The notes under the pieces were generated by a model. It saw nothing but the letters and a program-made list of their open reading frames with translations, did no database searches and had not been told where the DNA came from. Of a stretch of DNA of 64,000 bases, positions 25,484 to 35,094 are shown in pieces. Made by a program: the position numbers and the translations under genes. The stretch's first letter is position 1; the number at the start of each line of letters is the position of its first letter. This stretch comes from JAQGMV01 sp963828715 (GTDB lineage Bacteria; Pseudomonadota; Gammaproteobacteria; Burkholderiales; SG8-41): positions 124,001-188,000 of the forward strand of contig CAWHFX010000021.1 in the NCBI GenBank assembly GCA_963828715.1, given 5' to 3'.

Positions 25484-28204
25484 TCACTGTAGGGGCACCG
25501 CCATGGCCGGCTTCAATCGCTCGAGGATGAGGCCCAGCGCCCGGTTGTCTTCTTGTTGGATTTCGCGCCCGCCGGAGAAGTTGACATTCTCGATGCCGAC
25601 CTGCTTCAGAGCAACACCCCAGTCGAGAAAGTATTCGCGCTCGCTCGCCGCACGGCGTTCGCCCATGGCGGGCGGCATGTCGCGCGCCGGCAGCGGCGGT
25701 GCGGCGAACACGCCCCGCGCGCGCGCCTTCGGCGGCTCTGGCACGCCGGGCCGGTCGTTCTCCGGCAATGTGCCGTAGCCGAGAAACGAAACGAAATCGT
25801 TGATGAGCGTGCTGGCGATGCCGGCGCCTCGATCAGCCACTTCGTCCCATCGCACGTTCGCTGCTACAAGCTCGTTGCGTACTCGTTCGCTGATCGCTTC
25901 GATGAGGCTCGTGCGGTGCGCCGCGACGATCATCTCGTTGGCGATATCCGCGACGACCTGCGCGTCGAGCCCCATGTGCGCAAGCGAAGTGCCGTCGCTG
26001 GAAAGCCCGCGCACGCGCTCCGTCCACAGGTTCAGCACCTGTATTGCGAAAATATCGCAGCGGTCGTGACGGCGTTTCGCCGCTGCAGGCGCGGCTTTCG
26101 TCGCGACGGCAGCCGTGTCGCCGGCCCAAGGGTCGGCCCAGGGATCGTCGTCAGGCGGCGCAGCCTGCGCTTCCGCCGGCGGATTCGCGTCGACTTTCAG
26201 CGATGCCACATTCAGAAACGCGCCGCGCACGTCGCCTTCCGCCACTTTGAAGCGCCCGAGCATTTCGATGAAATTGCTGAAGCCGCGATCGTTGGACGCC
26301 TGGTAAAGGCGTCGCCGCAGCATCCCGAGCGCATCCTCCTTCTCCTTGCGCGACGCATCGTCGTCGGCCTGATAGAAACGGCGCAGCCGCGCATCGAGCT
26401 GCTTCGCCTGATCGATCAGACGGCCGGCGAGCTGCTGCGATTTGAGCGTCGGCGCGAGCACCTGTTCCAACCGGCTCACGAGATACGCGACGCCGCCATC
26501 GTTCAGCCTGAACGCGCTGTCCCATACCCTCTCGCGATCGCTGAAATGCTTCTGGCAGTCGGCCGACTGAAGGAAACCCGCCTTGTACTCTTCGAGCCGT
26601 GGCGCCGCCTCCGGGGCGATCGCCGCTTCGATCCGCTGCTCGCTGCCGTCCGCCAGCGTGTTCGTGTCGCCGTACTGAATGATGTGCGGCTGCTTCAACC
26701 CCGGATTGCGCAGGAACACGGTATTGCGAAAGGGCTGACCGTCCCAATCCTGCACCCACTGGTCGCGCCCGTAGAGCTCCAGGAACGAGGCGCCCAGGCG
26801 CCGCGTGAACTTGTCGCGCCGCGAGGCCGCTGTGTCGCCCTCCTTCTCGATGAAGTCCATGTCGAACTTGGTCAGCACGAGAAAGAGTGCGCAGGGAAGA
26901 CGCATGCGCTGCTCGGCGGTCGTGCCGTGCGTCTGATCGACCCACCCGCGCACCATGCCGGCGAGATCCTTCACCTCGGCAACGGACGGCGGCATGCAGA
27001 GCATCATGCAGGTGAGCTCGCGCTCCTCGGTGTAGCGCTGGAATAGATACGCGATCTTGCCGCGCAGGATCATGTGGCGCAGGACTTCCTCGCGCTCCTC
27101 CTTGTCGCCCGGAAGCTCGATCAGCTTGCTGCGCGAGCGGGCACCGGGAAAGTCGAGCAGGTCCGTATGCTCGAAGAATTCCCACGGCTTCTCCGCGATG
27201 ACGACCTTGATCTCCGCGATGAGCGTCGTCAGCACCGCGCGCGGGACCTTCACCGGCGCGCCGTCCTTGCCACCGAGCTCCGGCACGACGGCGATCAGGT
27301 CCTTGGCGTCCTGCGGCGTGTCGAGCGACTTCAGCAGTATCTGAACGTCGATGATGCTGGTTTCCCGCGGCTCCAGCGCTTCGAGCGAGGCGCGCGCCTG
27401 CGGCGCGTGCTGCAGCTTCTCGAGCGCATCGTGCAGCAGGATGAAGAGGCGCGTGAAATCCTCGAGATTGCCCCAGAGGAGCGCATAGAGTTTGATGCGT
27501 GCTGCCGTCGGCAGGCGATGGCCGAAACGCGTGAGCGCGTCCCAGTAGCCCGCGCGCGTGAACGCCTCGACGCCGGTCGAGAAGTAGGCGCGGAAGTATT
27601 CGCCGATGTCGAACATCGTGATTTCGTCGAGATGCTTCGCCGGCGTGCCCGCCTGCGCTTCCGCGGCGGTAACGGCAGCGCGAATGACTTCCTCCTCGGG
27701 CAATTTGACTTTGCGGTTGTTCGGATCGAAATCCGAAAGGAAGCTGTTGCCGAGAATTTTCACGAGATCCGTCTCGGTGAGCATGCGCAGCTCGACCGGA
27801 TAGTTCGCGTCCGTCGTACCGGGCACGATCGTGAAGCGCGTGACCAGCCCCGTAGATTCGCGATCGCCGGGCGGATTGATCTCGGCGATGAAGTTCTTCT
27901 GCTTGCCCGCGAAGTTCGCCATCAGCGGATCGCGGCTCTGCGGATTGCGCGCGAGCACGGAGACCAGGTACGACTTGCCCGCCTGGCTCGGCCCGAATAC
28001 GCCCGCGCTGTTGCGCCGCGCAGCCGACGCCGCAAGCTTGCGCGAGAGGTTCTCGGCACGGCGGGTGGCTTCCGCGAGCGAATGCTCTTCGTTCGCAACG
28101 GACCGTGCGCTGCTCGCGAGCCGCATCACCCATGCGCGCGCTTCACCGCTCGCCTGACCCAGCGCCTGAGAGCCCTGCAGCAGATCGGTTTGTGCTTCAG
28201 CCAT
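25484..28204 (-). CDS. srfC: SrfC-family large P-loop protein
   Basis: The 906-residue protein matches the proteins annotated as virulence factor SrfC. A helical N-terminus precedes a P-loop at about residue 70 (VFGPSQAGKSYLVSVLA). A possible G3-like motif is LLDFPGARS and a G4-like motif is LVLTKFDMDF, so a GTPase of the large dynamin-like type is plausible. The rest is mainly helical, with a Pro/Asp/Trp-rich linker near 670. There is no signal peptide or clear membrane helix. The name comes from a Salmonella gene, and the biochemical function is not established. It follows srfB by 9 bases and is intact. Confidence 0.85.
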   Translation of the reverse strand: MAEAQTDLLQGSQALGQASGEARAWVMRLASSARSVANEEHSLAEATRRAENLSRKLAASAARRNSAGVFGPSQAGKSYLVSVLARNPQSRDPLMANFAGKQKNFIAEINPPGDRESTGLVTRFTIVPGTTDANYPVELRMLTETDLVKILGNSFLSDFDPNNRKVKLPEEEVIRAAVTAAEAQAGTPAKHLDEITMFDIGEYFRAYFSTGVEAFTRAGYWDALTRFGHRLPTAARIKLYALLWGNLEDFTRLFILLHDALEKLQHAPQARASLEALEPRETSIIDVQILLKSLDTPQDAKDLIAVVPELGGKDGAPVKVPRAVLTTLIAEIKVVIAEKPWEFFEHTDLLDFPGARSRSKLIELPGDKEEREEVLRHMILRGKIAYLFQRYTEERELTCMMLCMPPSVAEVKDLAGMVRGWVDQTHGTTAEQRMRLPCALFLVLTKFDMDFIEKEGDTAASRRDKFTRRLGASFLELYGRDQWVQDWDGQPFRNTVFLRNPGLKQPHIIQYGDTNTLADGSEQRIEAAIAPEAAPRLEEYKAGFLQSADCQKHFSDRERVWDSAFRLNDGGVAYLVSRLEQVLAPTLKSQQLAGRLIDQAKQLDARLRRFYQADDDASRKEKEDALGMLRRRLYQASNDRGFSNFIEMLGRFKVAEGDVRGAFLNVASLKVDANPPAEAQAAPPDDDPWADPWAGDTAAVATKAAPAAAKRRHDRCDIFAIQVLNLWTERVRGLSSDGTSLAHMGLDAQVVADIANEMIVAAHRTSLIEAISERVRNELVAANVRWDEVADRGAGIASTLINDFVSFLGYGTLPENDRPGVPEPPKARARGVFAAPPLPARDMPPAMGERRAASEREYFLDWGVALKQVGIENVNFSGGREIQQEDNRALGLILERLKPAMAVPLQ

Positions 28205-28213
28205 TGAGAGTCC

Positions 28214-31200
28214 CTAATTCCCCAGGAGAATGCCGGTATCGAGCCAGTAGCCCTGATCGTTGCTGATGGTCTGCAGCCGCAGCCGCAGGTTCATCGACGG
28301 CACCGTCCTGCCTTCACGATCGGTGATGCCCGCAATCGCCAGCTCGGGATTCTCGATGTATTCCTCGTCGTCGAGCTTGCTCGGCCTGCGTTTGCCTTTG
28401 CGCACGAGCGTCACGTTGAGCGGCGTGCGCGGGCTCAGTCTCTGGCCATCGTCCGGCGTTGCGTACTTGATGAAGTACAGGCGCGACGCAGGCCACCAAT
28501 CGACCGGCAGCTGACGGAAACCCAGCGGCATCGGTCCCCGGAATTCGAACGTTTTGTCCGGCAGCTTGTATTCCGGATTGTCGAGGTCGAGATCGTCGTA
28601 GAACTCGTCGGCTTTGAGCAGCCGGTTCGAGTGATCGAGCTTGCCGAAGAAGCGCGCGGTCGAGCGCGGGCGCAGCTCGTCCGAACGGAAATTGAAGTTC
28701 TGAAGCTGGCCATTGCCCAGCAGACACAGCATCGCGCCGACGGCAGCCGTCGTTTTCGGATCGCCGACTGTCGCGTGCTGGCTCTGGTCTCTGTACGGAT
28801 ACCAAGGGCCGACCCGAAACTGGTGGAGCGAGATCAGCCGATGCGAAGGCAGCGCGGCCGTCTCTTCGAGAATCGCGCGCACGGCAGGCAATCGCGACGG
28901 ACGCCCCGACAGGATCAGAAGATCGGCGCGGTATCGATACACGATCTCCGAGAGTGCCTGAAGCATCTCGAGGAAAACGCTGCGCACGGTGCGGTCGATC
29001 TCCGCGGGATCGATCTGGAACTCCATGTCCTGCAGGCGGAAATCGCGCGCGCCGCGCTTCCCGAGCTCCGCGTTCACGTACTGAACGAGTTCTTCCGAAG
29101 GCTGATTGTCAGGTCCGAAGAACTCCGGGAACTTGCGCGTGATGACACTCGGCTCAGCGGCCGGATCGTAGGCCTCGTACGCGTGCAGCATCCCGAGCGC
29201 AATCGGGGCTGCGATCTGCGCAGCGAACTGCTGCCGCCGCACGAGCTCCACCGCTTTCATGTCGCCGCGGTTGCCGCCGATCATCTGGTTGAGCGCACTG
29301 TCCGCTCGCTCGCCCAGCCCCCCGTCTCGCAACGCGCGCTTGATCGGATCGATGACGTGATCGCGCGCGACCCGCAGCAGCGCATCGTCGCCCGCGAGGT
29401 TGAAGCCTTCCCGAAACTCCTGCCGCGGAATGAGCGTGACGTTGGCGCCGGAGCCATCGACGGCGATGGAGGTGACGACGAGATCCGTCGTGCCCCCTCC
29501 GATATCGATCGTGGCAAGCCGCAGGTGCCTGCGGGCGTCCGGGTCCGCCTGATTGACCGGGTGGCGCACGGTATTGAAAAACGCGTTCGCATCACCGGAA
29601 TAGTTCTGTGCGACCTGCGTGTAGAGATACACCGCCTGCGTGGCCGTCGCTTCGTCCCACTTGAGTATCACGTCGGGGCCCGCGTTTTCGCTCGCTCGCA
29701 CTCGCCCCTCCGCCGTGTAGTTGATGTGCGAGCTGCCGTCGTCGCCGTAACTCAGGGTTGCGAGTCCGAGCGAGAGATACGCGAGATCACAGGCAGCTTC
29801 GGCCTGCTGTTTGAGAATGTCGCGCTCCGCGAGCGGCATCGCGGTCGGCATCGTCATGATGATGCGGCGCAGCCTGCGCGGCAGATTGGCATTTGCCGGC
29901 CGGCGCAGGCGGTGCATGGGCGAATTCATCATCGAGATCGCCTGCACGAAGATTTCCGACAGCGCGAACGCGGTGAGGTTGCGGCGCGAGTAGAGCGCCC
30001 GCAGCGCCGGCAGTCCGGCATCGGGTGTGAGCTCGAGCTTGTGCGGATCGACGCGGTGCAGAGGATCGCCGTGGTCGTTCACCCAGGTCGTGAACGCGAC
30101 GCCGGTCGCATCGGCCGACTGGCCGGGATTCGCCGAGTTGGTGTTGAATCGCCATGAGTCGCTCGGCGGGTCTTCGTCCCACAGGTAGCGCTTCGGGCTC
30201 GAAAGACCCGAGGAGCCTTCCGTCCCCGAGCGCTGGGCTGCGAGTCGCGCCGCTTCGACGCCGACACGCACGACCGTCGGCCACCCGAACGCTTCGGCCC
30301 GGCCGCTCCGGATCGACAGATGGTCGCGCCCGAAGGTCGCCCGCGCGAATTCGAAACGGCTCGGAAAGGGTTCCGAATAAACCTGCTCCGCGCGATTCAG
30401 GTCGCGCAACTGCAGGGTGACGGCTTTGGTGATATCGACGCCGAGCTGCTCCGGATCGGCTTCGATCAGCAGCCCGCAACTGCGTGAGTTACCGAGATCG
30501 AGCACGAGATCGACGTCGATCGGCGGCGTGCGCGGCTCGGTGATGCGATCGACGAGCTTGACCGACGGCACGAAATCGAGACTCCACAGGAGATCGAGAA
30601 AGGCCTTGTAGCGCGCGATGTGCTCGTTCGAGCCTTGCATCTGCTCGTGGATTTCGTCGTCGGTCAGCGGGCGGAACGCGAATTTGCGCCGGCGTCGCTC
30701 CTCGGCTTCGAGCATTTCCTTGAACGCTTCGAGGCACCAGTCCTTCACCCAGCCCTCGCCGAAGTACCACTCCGCGGGTTCCTTGTGGCTGGGTAACGCG
30801 AATTCGCGTCCGTTGCGCGCGTCCTGCGGCGATGGCGCAAGGTATGCCTCGGTCTCGACGAATTCGATGAGCGACGTATCGAAAGCGAGCACCAGCCGAT
30901 ACTGATTGCCGTCGTCGTCCGGTTCGTCGAGCTTCGCAAGGTAGGCGCGCGCCCAGTTCGTCGGCCCGCGGAAGAAGCCCTGCGCTTCGCGCCTCAGCAG
31001 CGGCAGAGGAACCCACACGCGATCGAACATCTGCACGATGGCCCTGACGTCGACCGAATACGATTCGACGCCACTCGCCTCTTCATCACCGCGCCGCACG
31101 CAGGTCGGGATGCGCTCGTTGTTGAGCGACGTATGCGGGTCGAAGAACCCCCACTCCTTCGGCGCGGGCGACTGTTTGTCGAGCGAGAAGCCGAGGTCGA

Positions 31201-31270
31201 GGAACTGCACGCCCGTGCCGGGAATGAGCGGCACGACGCGCGGCAACCTCAATAGCTGATTAAGCGCCAT
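28214..31270 (-). CDS. srfB: SrfB-family actin/Hsp70-like ATPase
   Basis: The 1018-residue protein belongs to the virulence factor SrfB family. It contains the nucleotide-binding motifs of the actin/Hsp70/sugar-kinase fold: a phosphate-1 motif (VLDLGNSRSCGLLIEAD, about residue 255), a phosphate-2 motif (LATIDIGGGTTDLVV, about 585) and a later motif (LLILSGRPSRLPAVRAIL, about 785). It has no signal peptide, so it acts in the cytoplasm, presumably cycling on ATP. The flanking regions are large and unlike Hsp70. It lies between the SrfA-like genes and srfC, as in other srfABC loci. The gene is intact. Confidence 0.88.
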   Translation of the reverse strand: MALNQLLRLPRVVPLIPGTGVQFLDLGFSLDKQSPAPKEWGFFDPHTSLNNERIPTCVRRGDEEASGVESYSVDVRAIVQMFDRVWVPLPLLRREAQGFFRGPTNWARAYLAKLDEPDDDGNQYRLVLAFDTSLIEFVETEAYLAPSPQDARNGREFALPSHKEPAEWYFGEGWVKDWCLEAFKEMLEAEERRRRKFAFRPLTDDEIHEQMQGSNEHIARYKAFLDLLWSLDFVPSVKLVDRITEPRTPPIDVDLVLDLGNSRSCGLLIEADPEQLGVDITKAVTLQLRDLNRAEQVYSEPFPSRFEFARATFGRDHLSIRSGRAEAFGWPTVVRVGVEAARLAAQRSGTEGSSGLSSPKRYLWDEDPPSDSWRFNTNSANPGQSADATGVAFTTWVNDHGDPLHRVDPHKLELTPDAGLPALRALYSRRNLTAFALSEIFVQAISMMNSPMHRLRRPANANLPRRLRRIIMTMPTAMPLAERDILKQQAEAACDLAYLSLGLATLSYGDDGSSHINYTAEGRVRASENAGPDVILKWDEATATQAVYLYTQVAQNYSGDANAFFNTVRHPVNQADPDARRHLRLATIDIGGGTTDLVVTSIAVDGSGANVTLIPRQEFREGFNLAGDDALLRVARDHVIDPIKRALRDGGLGERADSALNQMIGGNRGDMKAVELVRRQQFAAQIAAPIALGMLHAYEAYDPAAEPSVITRKFPEFFGPDNQPSEELVQYVNAELGKRGARDFRLQDMEFQIDPAEIDRTVRSVFLEMLQALSEIVYRYRADLLILSGRPSRLPAVRAILEETAALPSHRLISLHQFRVGPWYPYRDQSQHATVGDPKTTAAVGAMLCLLGNGQLQNFNFRSDELRPRSTARFFGKLDHSNRLLKADEFYDDLDLDNPEYKLPDKTFEFRGPMPLGFRQLPVDWWPASRLYFIKYATPDDGQRLSPRTPLNVTLVRKGKRRPSKLDDEEYIENPELAIAGITDREGRTVPSMNLRLRLQTISNDQGYWLDTGILLGN

Positions 31271-31320
31271 GGTGCATCCGCATGCGATCTTTCATAAAGT
31301 GCGCCAGCAGCGCCGCCTCC

Positions 31321-32580
31321 CTATCCGCGCAGCCTGCGCAGCGGTGCGTTCCAGCGCAGGCCGTCCGAGTTGACGATATAGCATTGCGTGCGGCCGTCCT
31401 GTCTCACTTCGCATTCGTGCCGGGTCCCATCGTCTCGTTCTATGTAAAGACGCTTGCCATCAGTGTAAGCGCGGAGCTTGCCCGACATCGATGGTAATGG
31501 TTGATTGGTTCGCGCGTCCCGGCGCTCGACTGCGTGGTACGTCCCCTGACCGTCCGGCGCAAACTGGAACACGAGCCGGTTCGTGGCGACGACATCCTGC
31601 GGGCGCGCCTTGTACTCGTTCAACCGTCCGTCGCCAAGCTGCCACAGACCCGCGAGGAAGCTCAAGTCACCCTTCTCGAGCGCGCGCGGCGGGATACTCA
31701 GGCCGGGGCCGGCATTGAGGCCCTTCGTGTCCGGGACGGACGACTTGTCGGCGCGCGGCTTCGGTTTCGGCTTGGGCTCTTCCACCGGCGCTTTCTGCTC
31801 TTCGACCGGCGGTTTCACCTCTTCGACGGGCGGTTTCTTCTCCTCGATCGGTGGCTGCACTTCATCGACCGGCGGCTTCACTTCTTCCACCGGCGGCTTC
31901 TTGTCTTCGACGGGCGGCGCAACGGGTGTACAGGCGCGCATCGACAGCAGCACGGCCAGCAGGAGCAGCAGCGCCAGCAACGCCCACAGCAGCCACCACC
32001 ACCACGGTCGCTTGCGCTTTCCGGCGTCCGCAGCGACAGCGGTCTGCGCAATCGGCTCCGACTCTGCGGGCGGTTGAAGTGGATATTGCGGGGCCAGCGC
32101 GGCAGGTTCGATGCTCGCCCCGGTCTGGGTTTCGAAGCCCCAGAACGCGATCACCGGCTGGTCACCCACAAAATAGAGGAAGTTCCCCTGCGCGGGCACT
32201 TTCAGCGCCTGCTCGAGCAGGCTCGCGAAGGCGTGCGATCCGCCCGGTTGCGAACCGCCTTGCGCGCGCAGATCCTGCACATAGCTCGCGAGACCGGAGC
32301 GGATCACTTCCAGGTCGAGCGCACGCTGCGCCTGTTCCTCGGACGTCATCTCGTGCCATCCGCGCGCGTTGCCCGGCACTTCAGCCGTCCACCGCAGCTC
32401 CCCGGTATCGGCATCGTAGGTGGGCTGGGCGAAGTAGTTCGCGAACTTCGGGCCGCGTTTCGCGAGGAGCATCGCGCGCAACTGAACGTGGCTTTGATAC
32501 GCCGGCCGGCCGAACGCACCGAGCGGCCGATAACGGTCGATCCTGTCGTGCACCAGGTGGGCGCCGGTCACGCCTTTCAC
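31321..32580 (-). CDS. SrfA-like single-pass membrane protein (copy 1)
   Basis: The 419-residue protein has an N-terminal cytoplasmic domain (about 10-150: DRIDRYRPLGAFGRPAYQSH to FLYFVGDQPVIAFWGFE), a membrane helix (PWWWWLLWALLALLLLLAVL), a linker of repeated PPVEEVKPPVDEV-type units, and a C-terminal beta-rich domain of about 110 residues (FLAGLWQLGDGRLNEY to CEVRQDGRTQCYIVNSDGL) with two cysteines, presumably periplasmic. It starts with GTG and lies 30 bases after copy 2, from which it is probably a duplicate with a different linker. The role of SrfA proteins is unknown. Confidence 0.82.
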   Translation of the reverse strand: MKGVTGAHLVHDRIDRYRPLGAFGRPAYQSHVQLRAMLLAKRGPKFANYFAQPTYDADTGELRWTAEVPGNARGWHEMTSEEQAQRALDLEVIRSGLASYVQDLRAQGGSQPGGSHAFASLLEQALKVPAQGNFLYFVGDQPVIAFWGFETQTGASIEPAALAPQYPLQPPAESEPIAQTAVAADAGKRKRPWWWWLLWALLALLLLLAVLLSMRACTPVAPPVEDKKPPVEEVKPPVDEVQPPIEEKKPPVEEVKPPVEEQKAPVEEPKPKPKPRADKSSVPDTKGLNAGPGLSIPPRALEKGDLSFLAGLWQLGDGRLNEYKARPQDVVATNRLVFQFAPDGQGTYHAVERRDARTNQPLPSMSGKLRAYTDGKRLYIERDDGTRHECEVRQDGRTQCYIVNSDGLRWNAPLRRLRG

Positions 32581-32610
32581 GCCGGCGGCGGCCCGTTCAC
32601 GGGCACCGCT

Positions 32611-34065
32611 TCAGGGCTCACGTGCGATGCCCATGTAGTACCTGCTGCCGTCGCGATTCACGCCGAAGCATTGCGTCTGGCCGCCCGTCGCCTTCACGCA
32701 TTCGATCTTCGGCGGCGCGTACGCGCCGCCGTTGCTGCACGGGACCGACTGACTGCCTTCGATGTTGAGCTTGCCACCGCTCATCGTTCCCGCGACGGCA
32801 CCTTTGCAGGTCGAGCCGTCGCCGCGTCGCAACGTGACTTCACCTTTGCCCTGCTTGTCGAAATTGAAAGAGAGATCGACCGGCTGACCCGTCTCCCGGT
32901 CCGCGAGGCCTTCACCCGCTTTCCAGCGCCCTGAGAGGAAGTCCATGCCGGGCGGCGTCTTCGTGTTTTCCGGCGGCAGATCCAGAGGTCGCGTCGGATC
33001 GGTCTTCGCGATCGTGTCGGGAGGCGTTTTATCCGTCTTCGGTAACTTGTCGGGATCACGGCCAGCGTCGACGGGCGGCGTATCTTGCGGTCCCCCGAGC
33101 GGCGGGTCCGTCGTGCCGGCGCCGGGAAGGTCGGGTCCGGGTTCCCGCGGGACGTCGACGCCAGCGCCGCTGCCCGCAGCATCGCCCGGAACGAATCCCG
33201 GGCGATCACGGCCATCGGCGAGCACGCCGTCGGATCGTCGCCCGTCTCCGGGTACGACGACGCCGGAGTCACCGGGAATAGACGCAGTGTCACCCGGTAC
33301 TTTGTCGGGCGGCGCGGTGTCTTTGTTGGCGAACGGCACGTCCGGCGCGACGGGTACACGATCCGTGCACGAGCGCAGCAGCCACAACAGGCCCAGCAGA
33401 AGAAGCAGCCCGAGAAGCACCCACAGCAGCAACCACCACCACGGTCGCTTTTGAGCGAGGACAGCCGCACCGCCGGCCGCGGCCGCCGTCGCGGCAACGC
33501 CCGCTGCAGGTGCAGCCGCTGCGGCGGCTCCGGCGCCTGCGAGCGGGACCGCAGCGTACCCGGGCGCGAGCGCTGCCGGCTCGACGCTGCCGCCGCCTTG
33601 CGTCTCGAAACCCCAGAACGCGATGACCGGCTGATCCCCGACGAAATACAGGAAATTGCCCTGGGCCGGCACCTTGAGCGCCTGCTCGAGGAGGCTCGCA
33701 AAGGCCTGCGAACCGCCGGGCTCGCGACTGCTCTGCGCCCGCAGCTCCTGGGCAAAGCTGCCCAGTCCCGACCGTACCACTTCGAGATCGAGCGCGCGCT
33801 GCGCCTGCTCCTCGGGCGTCATCTCGTGCCACCCGCGCGCGGTGCCGGGCACTTCGGCGGTCCATCTCAGCTCGCGCGTCGCTGCTTCGTAGTTGGGCTT
33901 CGCGAAGTAATTCGCGAACCTCGCTCCGCGCTTTGCGACGAGCATCGCACGCAGTTGCACGTAGCTCTCGTATGCAGGCCGGCCGAATGCACCGAGCGGC
34001 CGATAGCGGTCGATCTTGTCGTGCGCGAGGAGCGGGCCTGTGGTATCGCCTTGTGCGGACGCCAT
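32611..34065 (-). CDS. SrfA-like single-pass membrane protein (copy 2)
   Basis: The 484-residue protein shares the N-terminal domain of copy 1 almost word for word (DKIDRYRPLGAFGRPAYESY; NFLYFVGDQPVIAFWGFET), then an Ala-rich linker, a membrane helix (PWWWLLLWVLLGLLLLLGLL), a long Asp/Pro/Gly-rich periplasmic stretch (about 240-370) and a C-terminal beta-rich domain (FLSGRWKAGEGLADRETGQ to TQCFGVNRDGSRYYMG). This last domain is related to that of copy 1 and has four cysteines. It starts with ATG, 4 bases after copy 3. The low-complexity linker is unlike anything else in the window. Confidence 0.82.
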   Translation of the reverse strand: MASAQGDTTGPLLAHDKIDRYRPLGAFGRPAYESYVQLRAMLVAKRGARFANYFAKPNYEAATRELRWTAEVPGTARGWHEMTPEEQAQRALDLEVVRSGLGSFAQELRAQSSREPGGSQAFASLLEQALKVPAQGNFLYFVGDQPVIAFWGFETQGGGSVEPAALAPGYAAVPLAGAGAAAAAAPAAGVAATAAAAGGAAVLAQKRPWWWLLLWVLLGLLLLLGLLWLLRSCTDRVPVAPDVPFANKDTAPPDKVPGDTASIPGDSGVVVPGDGRRSDGVLADGRDRPGFVPGDAAGSGAGVDVPREPGPDLPGAGTTDPPLGGPQDTPPVDAGRDPDKLPKTDKTPPDTIAKTDPTRPLDLPPENTKTPPGMDFLSGRWKAGEGLADRETGQPVDLSFNFDKQGKGEVTLRRGDGSTCKGAVAGTMSGGKLNIEGSQSVPCSNGGAYAPPKIECVKATGGQTQCFGVNRDGSRYYMGIAREP

Positions 34066-34069
34066 AAGT

Positions 34070-34924
34070 TCAGTTCTTCTTCGGATCGGGAACGCACTTT
34101 ACCGCCGGCGCCCCCTTGGTTTTCAAGCGCGCGATCTCTGATTCGAGCAGCCGATTGCGTGCCTCGGCCTGAGTGATCTGCGCGTCGATGTCGCCAGCCG
34201 ATGCAGTCTTGTCGTAAGCGCGCATCGTGAACTGCCGCCACCCCCAGAAGAGCGCGGCGAGCAGTACCAGAGCAGACGCCGCAAACAGCGCGACGCGCTG
34301 ATAGCTGCGCATGCCCGTCGCGCCCGCCGTCGTTGCTTTCGAGGGAATCGGACCCGCCTGGCTAGCCGCTGGCGCGGGACTGCTCGGTGTCGATGCGGGC
34401 GCCGTTCCCCGCGCCACGGCACTCGATACAGCGCTCGCCGGTGCCGCAGCGGCTGGCTCCGCGCGCAAGGCCGGTGCTGCGCTCGCGACCGCAGCGCCAC
34501 TGCTCCGATGGCCCCACAAGGTCACGACGGGTTTGCCGTCGATGCTGTAAAGCGGAGCACGCGGCGCGATCTGCGCTGCAGCGCGCAGCATGTCCGCGAT
34601 CATCTGCCCGCCGGGGCCTTGGCTCTGAATATCCGTCGCGACGCCATGAACATCGCCGAGTATGCGCTGCGCCCGTTCCTCCAGCCGCTGGCGTTCTTCC
34701 GGTGGAAGTTCGTCCGCACGAACGACAGTGCCCGAGAGCGGCGTGAACCATGTGATCGAGCCCGATACCGCGGCACGCGGCTGCGCGAAAAAATGCGCGT
34801 GATTCTGGCCCAGTCGATTGCGCAGAATGCCGACGAGCTGGTCGTAGCAATCGATAAGGCGTTTGCCGTGGATCTCGAGCGGTTCGTTTTCTCCGCCCGA
34901 AGTTTCTGCCAGGCGCTGCGGCAC
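34070..34924 (-). CDS. SrfA-like membrane protein, short form (copy 3)
   Basis: The 284-residue protein carries a more distant version of the same N-terminal domain (about 20-140: RLIDCYDQLVGILRNRLGQN to PLYSIDGKPVVTLWGH), closest to the SrfA-like/vWA protein at 17073. An Ala/Pro-rich linker and one membrane helix (VALFAASALVLLAALFWGW) follow. The periplasmic tail is short and coiled-coil (AQITQAEARNRLLESEIARL) rather than a beta domain. It starts with GTG and is first in the minus-strand island operon, divergent from the protease gene over 170 bases. Confidence 0.8.
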   Translation of the reverse strand: MPQRLAETSGGENEPLEIHGKRLIDCYDQLVGILRNRLGQNHAHFFAQPRAAVSGSITWFTPLSGTVVRADELPPEERQRLEERAQRILGDVHGVATDIQSQGPGGQMIADMLRAAAQIAPRAPLYSIDGKPVVTLWGHRSSGAAVASAAPALRAEPAAAAPASAVSSAVARGTAPASTPSSPAPAASQAGPIPSKATTAGATGMRSYQRVALFAASALVLLAALFWGWRQFTMRAYDKTASAGDIDAQITQAEARNRLLESEIARLKTKGAPAVKCVPDPKKN

Positions 34925-35094
34925 GAGCGTCCCCTGTTCGCTGATCGCGCGGCGAGATTATCTCACCGTGCGTGCACGCGCGAGAACCGTCCATAGGGTT
35001 GCTTTACGGTGCGACAGCGTTCAGGCACACTCGACCTGGCCGCTGCATGTGGCTCGAGGGCCCTTTGACGCGCCACGACAACTATCCAAAGAGC

